A stretch of DNA of 64,000 nucleotides from Aeromicrobium massiliense JC14 (GCF_000312105.1 NZ_HE978636.1:1013141-1077140), one strand, 5' to 3'; positions 48,661-57,558 are shown, numbered from the stretch's first letter. A program made the numbers and translations. The notes: generated from the letters alone by a model not told the origin.

Positions 48661-49707
48661 ATGGACGACCTCGCCCGCCCGCTCGTGGTGACCGCCGACG
48701 ACCGCCTCCTCGACCAGGTGCTGCGGCTGTGCGCCGCCGTCGGCGTGACGCCCACCGTGGCCGCCGACGCCCGGTCGGCCGCGCGGGCGTGGCGCACGGC
48801 CGGGTTCGTCGTGGCCGGCGGCGACACCGCGGGCGAGCTCGCCCGTGCCGGGCTGGCCCGGCGCGCCTCGGTGTTCGTGGCCACGACCGGCGACGCGTCC
48901 TACGCCGAGGCGTTTGCGCTGGGCGCGGAGCTCCTGCTGACCCTGCCGACCGACGAGGACCGCGCGGTCGAGGCCTTCGGGGCCGCCACGGAAGGGCGCG
49001 GGGAGGCGTGCGTCGTGTCGCTGACGGGCGCGTGCGGCGGCGTGGGCGCGTCCACCCTCGCGGGCGTGCTCGCGCTCACCGCGGGCCGTCGCGGGCTGCG
49101 CACGCTCCTGCTCGACGCCGACGAGCTCGGCGGCGGGCTCGACCTGCTGCTGGGGCGCGAGGACCACGAGGGGCTGCGGTGGGGCGACGTCGACGCGACG
49201 CCCGGGCGGCTCAGCGGCGAGTCGCTGCGCCGGGTGCTCCCGAGCCACGACGACGTGTGGGTCCTGTCGTGGGGACGCGACGGGTCCGGGACGGCCGACC
49301 CGGCGGCGATGGCCGCCGTCCTGTCGGCCGCGGCGCGCTCGTTCGACCTCGTGGTGGTCGACCTGCCCCGCCGGCTCGACGCGTGGTCGTCCGCCGCGCT
49401 CGCCCGCAGCACCCTCGCCGCCGTGGTGGTGCCCGGTGAGGTGCGCGGTCTCGCGGGGGCGGCCCGCCTGCTCGCGGGCGTCCGCGCGACCGCGCCGGCC
49501 ACCGGGGTCCTGGTGCGGACGCGTCCGCGCGGTCTCGACGTCCCGGCGGTGGCCGAGGCGGTCCAGGTGCCCGTGCTCGGCCGGCTCCGCGACGACCGAC
49601 GGCTCGCCGCCGCCGTCGACCTCGGCGACGGTCCCGGACGCTCGCGGACCCACCGCCGGTGCGCGGACGCCCTGCTGGAGGCGGTCGGGCTGGCGGGTGA
49701 GCGATGA
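48661..49707 (+). CDS. ssd: Septum-site/Tad assembly ATPase-like protein (Ssd, TadZ/CpaE type)
   Basis: 348 residues. A receiver-like N-terminal domain (LVVTADDRLLDQVLRLCAAVG) is followed by a ParA/MinD-like domain. Its nucleotide loop GACGGVGASTLAGVLAL lacks the usual lysine, as in TadZ/CpaE proteins; TLLLDADELGGGLDLLLG and DLVVVDLP complete it. In actinobacteria this protein heads the Tad locus and positions the pilus machine; the mycobacterial Ssd also affects septation (recalled). The ATG has no strong ribosome site. The stop overlaps tadA by 4 bp. Confidence 0.9.
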   Translation: MDDLARPLVVTADDRLLDQVLRLCAAVGVTPTVAADARSAARAWRTAGFVVAGGDTAGELARAGLARRASVFVATTGDASYAEAFALGAELLLTLPTDEDRAVEAFGAATEGRGEACVVSLTGACGGVGASTLAGVLALTAGRRGLRTLLLDADELGGGLDLLLGREDHEGLRWGDVDATPGRLSGESLRRVLPSHDDVWVLSWGRDGSGTADPAAMAAVLSAAARSFDLVVVDLPRRLDAWSSAALARSTLAAVVVPGEVRGLAGAARLLAGVRATAPATGVLVRTRPRGLDVPAVAEAVQVPVLGRLRDDRRLAAAVDLGDGPGRSRTHRRCADALLEAVGLAGER

Positions 49708-50864
49708 GCGGGGCGCTCCCGGCAGCCGTCGTCGACCGGGTCCGCGAGCGGCTCGCGGCGCGGGCCCTCGAGCCGACGGCGGAGTCGGTGGCCGAGGTCC
49801 TGCGCGACGAGCGGCGCCTCGTCGGTGACGGTGCCGTGCTCGCGCTGGCCGACCAGCTGCGCCAGGAGTCGCTCGGTGCCGGCCCGCTCGAGCCGCTGCT
49901 GCGGCGGCGCGGGGTGACGGACGTGCTCGTGAACCAGCCCGGAGAGGCCTACGTCGACGCGGGCTCCGGCCTGGAGCGGGTGCCGGTCGCACTGCCCGAC
50001 GAGCCGGCGGTGCGCCGGCTCGCGCAGCGTCTCGCCGCGCTCGGCGGGCGCCGCCTCGACGACGCCAGCCCGTACGTCGACTGCCGCCTGCCCGACGGCA
50101 CCCGCTTCCACGCGGTGCTCGCACCTGTGTCCCGGCCGGGCACCACGCTGTCGCTGCGCGTCCCGGCCCGGACCGCGTTCACGGTCGAGGAGCTCCGGTC
50201 CGGCGGCAGCCTCACCGAGCTGGGGGAGCAGGTCGTCCGTGCCCTCGTCGCCCACCGCCTGGCCTTCCTGGTCAGCGGCGGCACGGGCTCGGGCAAGACC
50301 ACCCTGCTGGCCACGCTGCTGGGGCTCGTCCCCGCGTCCGAGCGTCTCGTGCTGGTCGAGGACGCCACCGAGCTGCGTCCCGATCATCCCCATGTCGTCG
50401 GCCTGGAGGCGCGTCCGGCGAACGTCGAGGGAGCCGGTGAGGTGGCCGTGCGCGACCTGGTGCGCCAGGCGCTGCGCATGCGGCCCGACCGGCTGGTCGT
50501 CGGAGAGGTGCGTGGAGCCGAGGTCGTCGACCTGCTCGCGGCGCTGAACACCGGGCACGAGGGCGGCGCGGGCACGGTGCACGCGAACGCCTCGGCGGAC
50601 GTGCCGGCGCGGCTCGAGGCGCTGGCCCTGGCCGCCGGGCTGCCGCGCGAGGCGCTGCACGCCCAGCTGGCCTCGGCCGTCGACGCCGTGCTGCACGTCG
50701 GTCGCGACCCGGACGGACGGCGTCGGCTGCAGGAGGTGGCGGTGCTGCGCCGCGACGGCGACGGCCTGGTGCAGGCGTGCCCGGCGTTGTCGTTCGGTCC
50801 GTCCGGCGAGCCCGAGCACGGTCCCGGCTGGCCGTGGCTGGAGGAGCGGCTGCGATGGCTCTGA
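49704..50864 (+). CDS. tadA: Tad pilus/secretion ATPase TadA (CpaF)
   Basis: 386 residues; type II/IV secretion ATPase. The N-terminal domain (GVTDVLVNQPGEAYVDAG) is followed by Walker A SGGTGSGKTTLLATLL, the Asp box LVLVEDATELRPDHPHVV, Walker B-like RMRPDRLVVGEVRGAEVVDLL and the His box GHEGGAGTVHANASADV. Powers pilin assembly at the inner face of the membrane. Coupled to ssd and to tadB (10-bp overlap). Confidence 0.95.
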   Translation: MSGALPAAVVDRVRERLAARALEPTAESVAEVLRDERRLVGDGAVLALADQLRQESLGAGPLEPLLRRRGVTDVLVNQPGEAYVDAGSGLERVPVALPDEPAVRRLAQRLAALGGRRLDDASPYVDCRLPDGTRFHAVLAPVSRPGTTLSLRVPARTAFTVEELRSGGSLTELGEQVVRALVAHRLAFLVSGGTGSGKTTLLATLLGLVPASERLVLVEDATELRPDHPHVVGLEARPANVEGAGEVAVRDLVRQALRMRPDRLVVGEVRGAEVVDLLAALNTGHEGGAGTVHANASADVPARLEALALAAGLPREALHAQLASAVDAVLHVGRDPDGRRRLQEVAVLRRDGDGLVQACPALSFGPSGEPEHGPGWPWLEERLRWL

Positions 50865-51655
50865 CGTCCGGCCTGCTCCTCGCGCTCGCGCTGTGCCTCG
50901 CGCGCCCGCCGGGGCGGTTCGTCCTGCTCGCCCGGTTCCCGGGGCGGACCGGCCGCGGGCTGCCGGCCTGGCGCCCGCGGTTGCCCCCACCGCCCGTGCT
51001 GCTGGCGGTGCCGGTGGCGGCCTGGCTGACCGGCGTGGCCCTGCCGCACGTGCTCGTCGCCGTGACGGTCAGTGCGACGGCCGTGGTCGTGGTGCGGCTC
51101 CACCGGGCCGGACGCCGGCGCGCGCGGGCGGCCACGACCCGGCGCGAGGTGGCCGAGGCCATGGACGTGCTGGCCGCACAGGTCCGGGCGGGCCTGGCTC
51201 CTGCCACCGCGGTCCGCGCCGCCGCCGAGGACCTTCCGTGGCTCGGCGGGGTCGCGGGCGTGGCCGCGGTGGGCGGCGACGTTCCGGCGGCCCTGCGGAC
51301 GTCCGCGGCCCGTCCGGGGGCCGCCGCCCTCGGCTCCCTCGCCGCGGCCTGGGCGGTCGCGGAGCGCTCCGGTGCCCCGCTGGCGGAGGTGCTCGAGCGC
51401 CTCGGTGACGGGGTGCGGGCCGACCTGGAGGTGCACCGCGAGGTGGAGTCCGCGGTCGCCCCTGCCCGCGCCACCTCCCGGCTGCTGGCCGGGCTGCCCG
51501 TCCTGGGGCTCGGCCTGGGCGGCTCCCTCGGGTCCGACCCGGTCCACGTCCTGCTGCACACCCTTCCGGGGGCGCTCTGCCTGGTCGCCGGCGTCGGGCT
51601 CTCGCTGCTCGGCCTGCTGTGGGTCGACCACCTCGTCGAGGGGGCGCAGCCGTGA
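50855..51655 (+). CDS. tadB: Tad membrane platform protein TadB
   Basis: 266 residues. Two N-terminal helices (~2-16 and ~47-85), the T2SSF domain (EAMDVLAAQVRAGLAPATAVR; LGSLAAAWAVAERSGAPLAEVLERL), and C-terminal helices ~214-255. Half of the TadB/TadC membrane platform. ATG 50855 lies inside the end of tadA; the stop overlaps tadC by 4 bp. Confidence 0.88.
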   Translation: MALTSGLLLALALCLARPPGRFVLLARFPGRTGRGLPAWRPRLPPPPVLLAVPVAAWLTGVALPHVLVAVTVSATAVVVVRLHRAGRRRARAATTRREVAEAMDVLAAQVRAGLAPATAVRAAAEDLPWLGGVAGVAAVGGDVPAALRTSAARPGAAALGSLAAAWAVAERSGAPLAEVLERLGDGVRADLEVHREVESAVAPARATSRLLAGLPVLGLGLGGSLGSDPVHVLLHTLPGALCLVAGVGLSLLGLLWVDHLVEGAQP

Positions 51656-52356
51656 TCCCGGCCCTCCTAATGGGCCTGGCGACGGCGCTCGCCTGGCCAC
51701 CGACCACTCGGCGGCGCTGGAAGCGGCTCACGGTTCCGGGGGACGCCGCCCGGCGTCGCGCCCTCGACCCGGTCTGGGCGGCGCGGCTGCTCGCGGCTGT
51801 CGGGGTGCTCGTCCTGGTCGGACCGCCATGGGGCTTGGCCGCCGCACCGGTCGCGGCGCTCCTCGTCGGCCGGGTCGTACAACGGCTGGAGCCCGCTGCC
51901 GTGCGCCGACGGGCTGAAGCGGTGAGACGTGCCCTCCCGGACGCTCTCGACCTGCTGGCGGCGGCCATGCGGGCCGGGCATCCAGCCGAGGTCGCGCTGG
52001 CCTCGGTCGCGGGGGCGGTGGGTCCGCCGCTGGCCGACGAGCTCGGTGTCGCGTCCGCACGGCTGGCCGTCGGGGTGGAGCCGTCCGCCGTCTGGCAGCG
52101 CCTGCGCCGCGAGCCCGGTCTCGACGGGCTCGGCCGCGCCTTCGCCCTCGCGGAGCGGTCGGGCATGCCGGTGGCCCGCCTGCTGGAGCGGGCGGCCGAC
52201 GACGCGCGGCGCGAGCGGTCCGCCGCGGCAGCGGGGGTGGCCCGCGCGGTCGGCGTGCGCACGGCCGCGCCGCTGGGGCTGTGCTTCCTGCCCGCGTTCT
52301 TCCTCGTCGGCGTCGCCCCGACGGTCATCGGTGCGCTGTCGAGCCTGCTGCCCTGA
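51652..52356 (+). CDS. tadC: Tad membrane platform protein TadC
   Basis: 234 residues. Helices at ~42-70, the T2SSF core (RRALPDALDLLAAAMRAGHPAEVAL; LDGLGRAFALAERSGMPVARLLE) and a C-terminal pair (LGLCFLPAFFLVGVAPTVIG). Partner of TadB. GTG overlaps the tadB stop. The stop is at 52356, within the start of a direct-repeat region. Confidence 0.88.
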   Translation: MIPALLMGLATALAWPPTTRRRWKRLTVPGDAARRRALDPVWAARLLAAVGVLVLVGPPWGLAAAPVAALLVGRVVQRLEPAAVRRRAEAVRRALPDALDLLAAAMRAGHPAEVALASVAGAVGPPLADELGVASARLAVGVEPSAVWQRLRREPGLDGLGRAFALAERSGMPVARLLERAADDARRERSAAAAGVARAVGVRTAAPLGLCFLPAFFLVGVAPTVIGALSSLLP

Positions 52357-52397
52357 CGTCCACAGCGGCGCGGATCCGGTCCTGACGTCCACAGCGG
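52352..52397. repeat. 17-bp direct repeat before the first pilin gene
   Basis: CCTGACGTCCACAGCGG at 52352-52368 and 52381-52397 (29-bp period). It contains the GTCCACA motif also paired upstream of ssd. It lies 75-120 bp upstream of the pilin start, so it may be an operator. Confidence 0.6.
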
Positions 52398-52472
52398 GGG
52401 CGGACGGTCGCAGATCAGGGGGTCGCGGCGCCCATCTTCTCGACGAAAGCTCCACCACTTCCAGGAGGAACC

Positions 52473-52661
52473 ATGAAGAACACCCTGCACCGCCTGCGTC
52501 AGCGCCGCGACGAGCTCGGCATGACCACGGCCGAGTACACCGTGGGCACGCTCGGTGCCTGCACCGTCGGTGGCGTGCTCGTGAAGATCGGCCAGAGCGA
52601 GTGGTTCGGCGACCTCGTCAAGGACGTCATCGGCAAGATCCCCGACCTGCTGCCGTTCTGA
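52473..52661 (+). CDS. Flp-type pilin (DUF4244)
   Basis: 62 residues. A short basic leader (LRQRRDELG) ends at the prepilin cleavage site G/MTTAEYTVG, with Glu at +5, followed by a hydrophobic helix (TVGTLGACTVGGVLV). This is the major subunit type of actinobacterial Tad pili. ATG with AGGAGG upstream. No prepilin peptidase gene lies in the window. Strong ribosome site suggests high expression. Confidence 0.9.
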   Translation: MKNTLHRLRQRRDELGMTTAEYTVGTLGACTVGGVLVKIGQSEWFGDLVKDVIGKIPDLLPF

Positions 52662-52718
52662 GCCACCCGGGGCCGGGCGGCCGTGCGGCTGCCCGGCCCT
52701 CCGACGAGAGGAGCGTCC

Positions 52719-52934
52719 ATGTTCCACGTCCACCCGCGCCGCCGCGACGACCGCGGCATGACCACGGCCGAGTACGCCGTCGGCACGCTCGGCGCCGCGA
52801 CGATCGGCGTGTGCGGCTTCCAGGTCGCCGTGCCGGTGCTCGAGCGGCTGCTGAGGGATCCGCCGCCGGGCCTGATTCGGCACCCGATCGGCCTGTTCGG
52901 CTGGCTCGACCCGACCCGGCTCCTGCCGTGGTGA
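52719..52934 (+). CDS. Second Flp-like pilin with atypical C-terminus
   Basis: 71 residues. RRRDDRG/MTTAEYAVGTLGAATIG repeats the cleavage and helix motif of the first pilin almost exactly, but the C-terminus (PPPGLIRHPIGLFGWLDPTR) is unrelated and Pro/Trp-rich. ATG 52719 with GAGAGGAG upstream. Probably a minor or tip pilin, or a diverged duplicate. The stop overlaps the TadE gene by 4 bp. Confidence 0.85.
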   Translation: MFHVHPRRRDDRGMTTAEYAVGTLGAATIGVCGFQVAVPVLERLLRDPPPGLIRHPIGLFGWLDPTRLLPW

Positions 52935-53281
52935 ACCGCGAGCGCGGCATGGTCACGGCCGAGACGGCCGTCCTGGCGCCGTTCGCGCTCGTCGTCGGCC
53001 TGCTGCTGGTCTGGGTGGTGTCGCTCGGGGTCACCCAGGTGCGGCTCGTCGACGCCGCCCGCGAGGGCGCCCGTGTGGCGGCTCGGGGCGAGGACCCGGA
53101 CGCCGCGCGGAGCGCCGCCGAGCGGGTCGGGCCCGACCACGCGTCCGTCGAGCTCGACGAGAGCGAGGGCGTCGTCACGGTCACAGTGACGGCCGAGTCC
53201 GGGCCGCCGGTGCCGTTCCTGCGTCGGATGGGCCGGCACGAGCTGGAGGCGACCGCCGTGGCGGCGGTCGAGGACCCGTGA
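52931..53281 (+). CDS. TadE-like pseudopilin
   Basis: 116 residues. RERG/MVTAETAVLAPFALVVG gives the prepilin-type cleavage and TadE helix, then VRLVDAAREGARVAARGED, standard in TadE proteins. Likely a minor pilin guiding assembly. Translationally coupled on both sides. Confidence 0.9.
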   Translation: MNRERGMVTAETAVLAPFALVVGLLLVWVVSLGVTQVRLVDAAREGARVAARGEDPDAARSAAERVGPDHASVELDESEGVVTVTVTAESGPPVPFLRRMGRHELEATAVAAVEDP

Positions 53282-53649
53282 GCGGTCGCCTGGCCGGCGA
53301 GCGGGGCTCGGCGACGGTCCACGCTCTCGGAGCGGGGGTGGTGCTGACCCTCGTCGCGCTGCTGGCGCTGCAGGTCGCGCTGCTCATCGGCACCCGCCAC
53401 GCGGCCGCCTCGGCCGCCGACCTGGCCGCCCTGGCCGGCACCCAGGCGGCCGCGGCCGGCCAGGAGCCGTGCCCGGCCGCGGAGGCGGTCGCCGAGCGGA
53501 ACGGGGCCCACCTGTTGCAGTGCCGGGCCGACGTCGAGGTCGTCACCGTGCGCGTCCGCCGTGTGACCCGCACGGCCTGGGGCCAGCGCGTCGGCTTCGA
53601 GTCCGACGCGCGGGCGGCCCCCGTCGACTACGTGGTGCCCGGCGGCTGA
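53278..53649 (+). CDS. TadE/TadG-like exported protein
   Basis: 123 residues. GERGSATVHALGAGVVLTLVAL and AASAADLAALAGTQAAAAG are typical of the last gene of actinobacterial Tad operons (helicase/secretion-neighbourhood TadE-like). One N-terminal membrane helix; two cysteines (EPCPAAE, LLQCRA) may form a disulfide outside. GTG overlaps the preceding stop by 4 bp. The operon ends here, 4 bp before the convergent GH18 gene. Confidence 0.85.
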   Translation: MSGRLAGERGSATVHALGAGVVLTLVALLALQVALLIGTRHAAASAADLAALAGTQAAAAGQEPCPAAEAVAERNGAHLLQCRADVEVVTVRVRRVTRTAWGQRVGFESDARAAPVDYVVPGG

Positions 53650-53653
53650 GCGC

Positions 53654-55228
53654 TCAGTCCAGGACCTTGCGGATCTCCTCGGCGGTCAGTGGCACCCACG
53701 GCGACGCGTCGGGGTTCGACTCGGACACCTCGGGGTGGTCGGCCTCGGTCCACCACTTCGCGCGGTAGGGCACGCCGTCGACCAGCACGCGAGCGCCCTG
53801 GCGGTACACGCCGGTGCGCGACCACTCCGGGTACGTGCCCGCCGGGAGCGTCAGCTTCGGCGCGGGACGGTCGCCGGGCAGCACGGGTCCGAGCAGCTGC
53901 CACGGGGTCTGCTCGGCCGTCGCCACCGGATCGTCGGGCAGGTCGCCGCTGGTCCACCACTTGGCCTCGTAGACCTGACGGTGCCAGACGACCTTGGTGC
54001 CCTCGGGGTAGGCCGCCTCCTCGTTCCAGATGCGGTACGGGCTGGTCTCCGGGTCGTCCACGGGCTCGTCGTCACCCGGCGTCCGCGCCGTCGTGGTGGG
54101 CTCCGGGGTCGGCTCGGACGCACTCGCGTCGCGGTCGGAGCCCGAATGGGCGTCCGCGCCGGCGGCCAGCACCTCGGCGAACGTCTCGCCGTCCTGGGCG
54201 ACGCCGCTGCAGGCGTCCGACACGACGTGGGTGTCCGGGTAGTTGACCCCGCAGGCGCGGTCGCGGTTGAGCGACCACAGCGACACCCGGCCGACGCCGA
54301 GGTCGTCGGCCAGCGCGGCCAGCTCCCGGGCGTCGTCCAGCGTCACCACGTCGGACCGCACGTCGTTCTGACCGGCCATCGGCGTCATGCCGACGTGCTT
54401 CCAGGCGCCGCCCTGGGGCTTCACGCCGGCGGCGTCGAAGGCGTCGCCGACCTGCTCGTGGACGGCCTTGAGCGTGCGCTCCGTCGCCTCGGGCATCGAC
54501 TCGTCGCTCTCGCGGCTGCCGCCGTAGTTCATGGTCATGGCGTTGACGCCGGTCAGGTCGACTCCGGCGGCCAGCGCGTCGCGGACGACCGTCAGCCCGT
54601 CCTCGGTCAGGCCGGCCGTCGCGGCGGGCAGGGTCAGCCACACGTCGAGCGGGCGGTCCTGCTTCGCCCGCTCGGCCTGCAGCGCGGCGAGCGCCGTCGA
54701 GCGCCGAGCGCTGGCCTCGTGGTCGGCCAGGTCGTCGTCCTCGACGTCCAGGTCGACGGTGTCGAGGTCGTAGCGCTCGACCACCGCGCGGTACGCGGCG
54801 AGCAGCTTCTCCGGGTCCTGGCACGAGGTGGCGAGCTCGTCGTTGGCCAGGCCACCGAACGAGACCGTGACGTCACCGCCGCGCTCGCGCAGCAGCGCCA
54901 CACGGCGGTCCAGGTCGAGCTCCGCCGCGGCACCGTCGAGGTCGTGGAAGCCGCCCCACGTCGGCGTGCAGGGCTCCTCGGGGTCGGCCACGACGAACGA
55001 CAGCACGACGTCCTTGGTCGCGTCGGACTCCGGGCTCTCGAAGGCGTAGCGCGGGGTCGCGGTGACGTCGACGTAGCCCGAGAAGGTCGAGCTCGAGTCG
55101 TCGCCGCGCAGCGCGGTCAGCTCCTCGCGCCAGCGGTCGGCACCCAGCACGGCCACGACCAGCACGCCCACCACGCCCAGCGCCACGAGCACACGGGCCC
55201 ACGAGAGCCGGTGTCCGTCGGGGATCAT
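53654..55228 (-). CDS. Membrane-anchored GH18 glycosidase with two carbohydrate-binding modules
   Basis: 524 residues. There is an N-terminal membrane anchor (~11-30), then a GH18 barrel with an intact catalytic motif DTVDLDVE (Asp156, Asp159, Asp161, Glu163) and VNAMTMNYGG. A Ser/Pro/Thr linker leads to two CBM5/12-like modules (PYRIWNEEAAYPEGTKVVWH and the copy starting TYPEWSRTGVYRQGARVLVD, each with AKWWT). It should bind and cut a beta-1,4 GlcNAc-type polymer outside the membrane. The start overlaps the glycosyltransferase stop (ATGA), so synthesis and cleavage appear coupled. Confidence 0.88.
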   Translation of the reverse strand: MIPDGHRLSWARVLVALGVVGVLVVAVLGADRWREELTALRGDDSSSTFSGYVDVTATPRYAFESPESDATKDVVLSFVVADPEEPCTPTWGGFHDLDGAAAELDLDRRVALLRERGGDVTVSFGGLANDELATSCQDPEKLLAAYRAVVERYDLDTVDLDVEDDDLADHEASARRSTALAALQAERAKQDRPLDVWLTLPAATAGLTEDGLTVVRDALAAGVDLTGVNAMTMNYGGSRESDESMPEATERTLKAVHEQVGDAFDAAGVKPQGGAWKHVGMTPMAGQNDVRSDVVTLDDARELAALADDLGVGRVSLWSLNRDRACGVNYPDTHVVSDACSGVAQDGETFAEVLAAGADAHSGSDRDASASEPTPEPTTTARTPGDDEPVDDPETSPYRIWNEEAAYPEGTKVVWHRQVYEAKWWTSGDLPDDPVATAEQTPWQLLGPVLPGDRPAPKLTLPAGTYPEWSRTGVYRQGARVLVDGVPYRAKWWTEADHPEVSESNPDASPWVPLTAEEIRKVLD

Positions 55229-57558
55229 GCGTGCACCTCGTCGCGGTCGGTGTCCCGGTCGGCGTCCTGCTCCGGGTCGGTCGGGGTCTGCGCGTCGGTC
55301 TCGGCCGCGGCGGGACGCTGCCGCGGCGGACGCCGGCGCTCGCTCGAGCCGTGGTAGAGCGCCGAGCGCCAGTCCAGGCCCTCGTCACCGTCGGCCTGGG
55401 TGGGCTCGGTCCTGCGCGGCACGAAGAACCAGTGCAGCAGCGCGGTGAGGACGTCCATCACGGCCGGCCCGATGCCGATGAGCGTGATGATCGCGTAGAC
55501 GGTCAGGACGCAGTTGAGCGCCAGGAAGAACGCGGTGAGCCAGTTCTGGTGCTCCACCTCGCGCCACAGCAGGAAGCCCCACAGCAGCGCCACGAGGATC
55601 GGCATGACGATCGACCACGCGGGCGCGGCCGTGCGGTTGCGCACCTTGGGCGTGCGGGCGAACGGGATCTTCTGGCCGCTGAGCGCCTGGCTCAGCGACT
55701 TCAGGACGCCCGAGAGGTTGACCGACAGCAGCACGAGGTTGAAGCCGTAGATGCGCAGCACGTCCGTGCGCTTGTAGCCGCAGGTGTGCAGGTCCGAGGC
55801 CATCGCCAGGAAGTACGGCACGCCCATGAGCACGACGAGCGGGCTGAGCAGGCGCTGGTCGTACGGGAAGAGCAGCAGGAACAGCAGGCCGACGGTCGCC
55901 CAGGTGATGGACGCCATGTAGTTGATCCGCAGCGCGAGCTCCATGAACGTCATCGGCATGCCGCTGGACTTGCGGATCTTCGCCTGCCGCCACAGCTTGG
56001 GCAGGATCAGCAGGCCGCCGTTGGCCCACCGGCGGCGCTGGACGACCAGCGAGCCCCAGTCCGGCGGGGTGGCGCTGTAGCTGAGCCGCTCGGGGTAGTT
56101 GACCAGGCGCCAGCCGTGCATGGCGATGTCGATGCTGGACTCGGTGTCCTCGATGACCGTGCGGTCCTGGATGTAGCGGTGCACGCGCCGGCCCTGCTCG
56201 ACCGTGCTGACCTGGATGTCCTCCAGCGCGGCCCGGCGGATGAGCGCGTTGGCGCCGACCCAGAACGTCGCGTCGTACGCGGTGAAGCCCTGGTGCTGGA
56301 TGTGCTGCAGGTCGGTCGTGGCGCCGGACAGGCGCTCGAGCCGGGTCGGGGCGCCGCGGTACGCCGAGTACGGGGTCTGGATGACCGCGACCCGCTCGTT
56401 GCCCGGCTGCTCCATCTCGTGCAGCAGCCGCAGGCAGTACTCGGGCAGCAGGATCGAGTCGGCGTCGAGCGTGAGGACGTACGGGGTCATGGGGACGGTG
56501 AGGGTGTGCGGTCCCGGCCCGCTGGCGGGGTAGAGCATGACGCCCTCGGGGGTGTTCTCGGCGTCGTAGGCGCCGCCCATGAGGCCGAGGTAGGCGTTGA
56601 GGTTCATCGCCTTGTTCGACTCGTGCGACAGGGACGCGTACTTCTTGCGCTCGAACACGTCCAGGTCGGCCGAGAAGATCCACACCAGGCGTCGGTACAG
56701 GTCGAGCGTGCGGTGGGGTCCGGGCGGCTCGCCGGCTGCGATCGCGGCCTCGACGGCGTCGGCGGTCAGCGCCAGGTCGTCGGCCAGCGACAGCAGCACC
56801 TGCTCGACGAAGAAGTCCGAGACGTGGTCGGGACGCTCCTCCGCCTCGGCCATGTCAGTCAGCCACGTGGCGGCCCAGCGGTAGTGCTCGAGCATCTCGA
56901 CGTGGTCGCGCGGCTCGACGGCGACGGACTGGTCGAACTCGGCGGTGCGCCGGAACAGGGCGGCCTCGAACCGGGTGCGGGGCACCGACAGCACGGCCTC
57001 GATCTGCGAGGGGAGCAGGCGGGTGGCGGCCAGGCGCTCGCGCGCGACCGGGTCGGTGGGGGTCGGCGGGTCGTCCAGCAGCAGCACGACGCGCAGCGAC
57101 GGCACCTCCTGCAGGGCGGCCGACCACAGCGTCAGCCGGATGACGTCCGGCTCCTCGGCGTAGGACGGGACGAGCGTCGTGACGGCCTGGTGCCCGGAGG
57201 CGAAGTGGCGCTCGAGCGCGGCGCGCGGGACCCGCTCGTGGTCGCGGAAGCGGCGCAGCGCCCCGCGCCGGGCCACCAGGTACATGACCGACGAGAAGCC
57301 CAGCGAGCTCAGCACGGCGACGAACAGGATCGTCTCCATCGTGTAGCTGAACCCGCCGAAGCCGTGGTCGAGCCGGTTGCGGACGACGGTCAGGACGAAG
57401 TAGGCCAGGCCGGCCAGGATGGTGGCCACGACGGCGGCGCCGGCCAGGAGCAGGGACAGGTCGGAGGGCCGGGGGTGCTGGCGCGGACGCGGGCGGGACG
57501 ACTTCTCGGCGCCCCACTGTCGGCGACGGACGGGCTGCGGTGCGGGCGCGTCGGGCAC
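55225..57558 (-). CDS. Multi-spanning family 2 glycosyltransferase (processive synthase-like)
   Basis: 777 residues. Two N-terminal helices (~34-58, ~75-96), then a large cytosolic GT-A domain. The first Asp region is VVLLLDDPPTP, the DxD is TLDADS (365-367), the catalytic acid is in IEDTESSIDIA, and QRRRW (507-511) is the processive-synthase Q-x-x-R-W motif. At least five C-terminal helices and a charged tail follow. A ~140-residue helical insertion sits between the first Asp region and the DxD. GTG 57558 with AGGAGA upstream; the very long open frame upstream is a shadow. Polymer product unknown; pairing with a GH18 enzyme suggests an N-acetylhexosamine polymer. Confidence 0.88.
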   Translation of the reverse strand: MPDAPAPQPVRRRQWGAEKSSRPRPRQHPRPSDLSLLLAGAAVVATILAGLAYFVLTVVRNRLDHGFGGFSYTMETILFVAVLSSLGFSSVMYLVARRGALRRFRDHERVPRAALERHFASGHQAVTTLVPSYAEEPDVIRLTLWSAALQEVPSLRVVLLLDDPPTPTDPVARERLAATRLLPSQIEAVLSVPRTRFEAALFRRTAEFDQSVAVEPRDHVEMLEHYRWAATWLTDMAEAEERPDHVSDFFVEQVLLSLADDLALTADAVEAAIAAGEPPGPHRTLDLYRRLVWIFSADLDVFERKKYASLSHESNKAMNLNAYLGLMGGAYDAENTPEGVMLYPASGPGPHTLTVPMTPYVLTLDADSILLPEYCLRLLHEMEQPGNERVAVIQTPYSAYRGAPTRLERLSGATTDLQHIQHQGFTAYDATFWVGANALIRRAALEDIQVSTVEQGRRVHRYIQDRTVIEDTESSIDIAMHGWRLVNYPERLSYSATPPDWGSLVVQRRRWANGGLLILPKLWRQAKIRKSSGMPMTFMELALRINYMASITWATVGLLFLLLFPYDQRLLSPLVVLMGVPYFLAMASDLHTCGYKRTDVLRIYGFNLVLLSVNLSGVLKSLSQALSGQKIPFARTPKVRNRTAAPAWSIVMPILVALLWGFLLWREVEHQNWLTAFFLALNCVLTVYAIITLIGIGPAVMDVLTALLHWFFVPRRTEPTQADGDEGLDWRSALYHGSSERRRPPRQRPAAAETDAQTPTDPEQDADRDTDRDEVHA

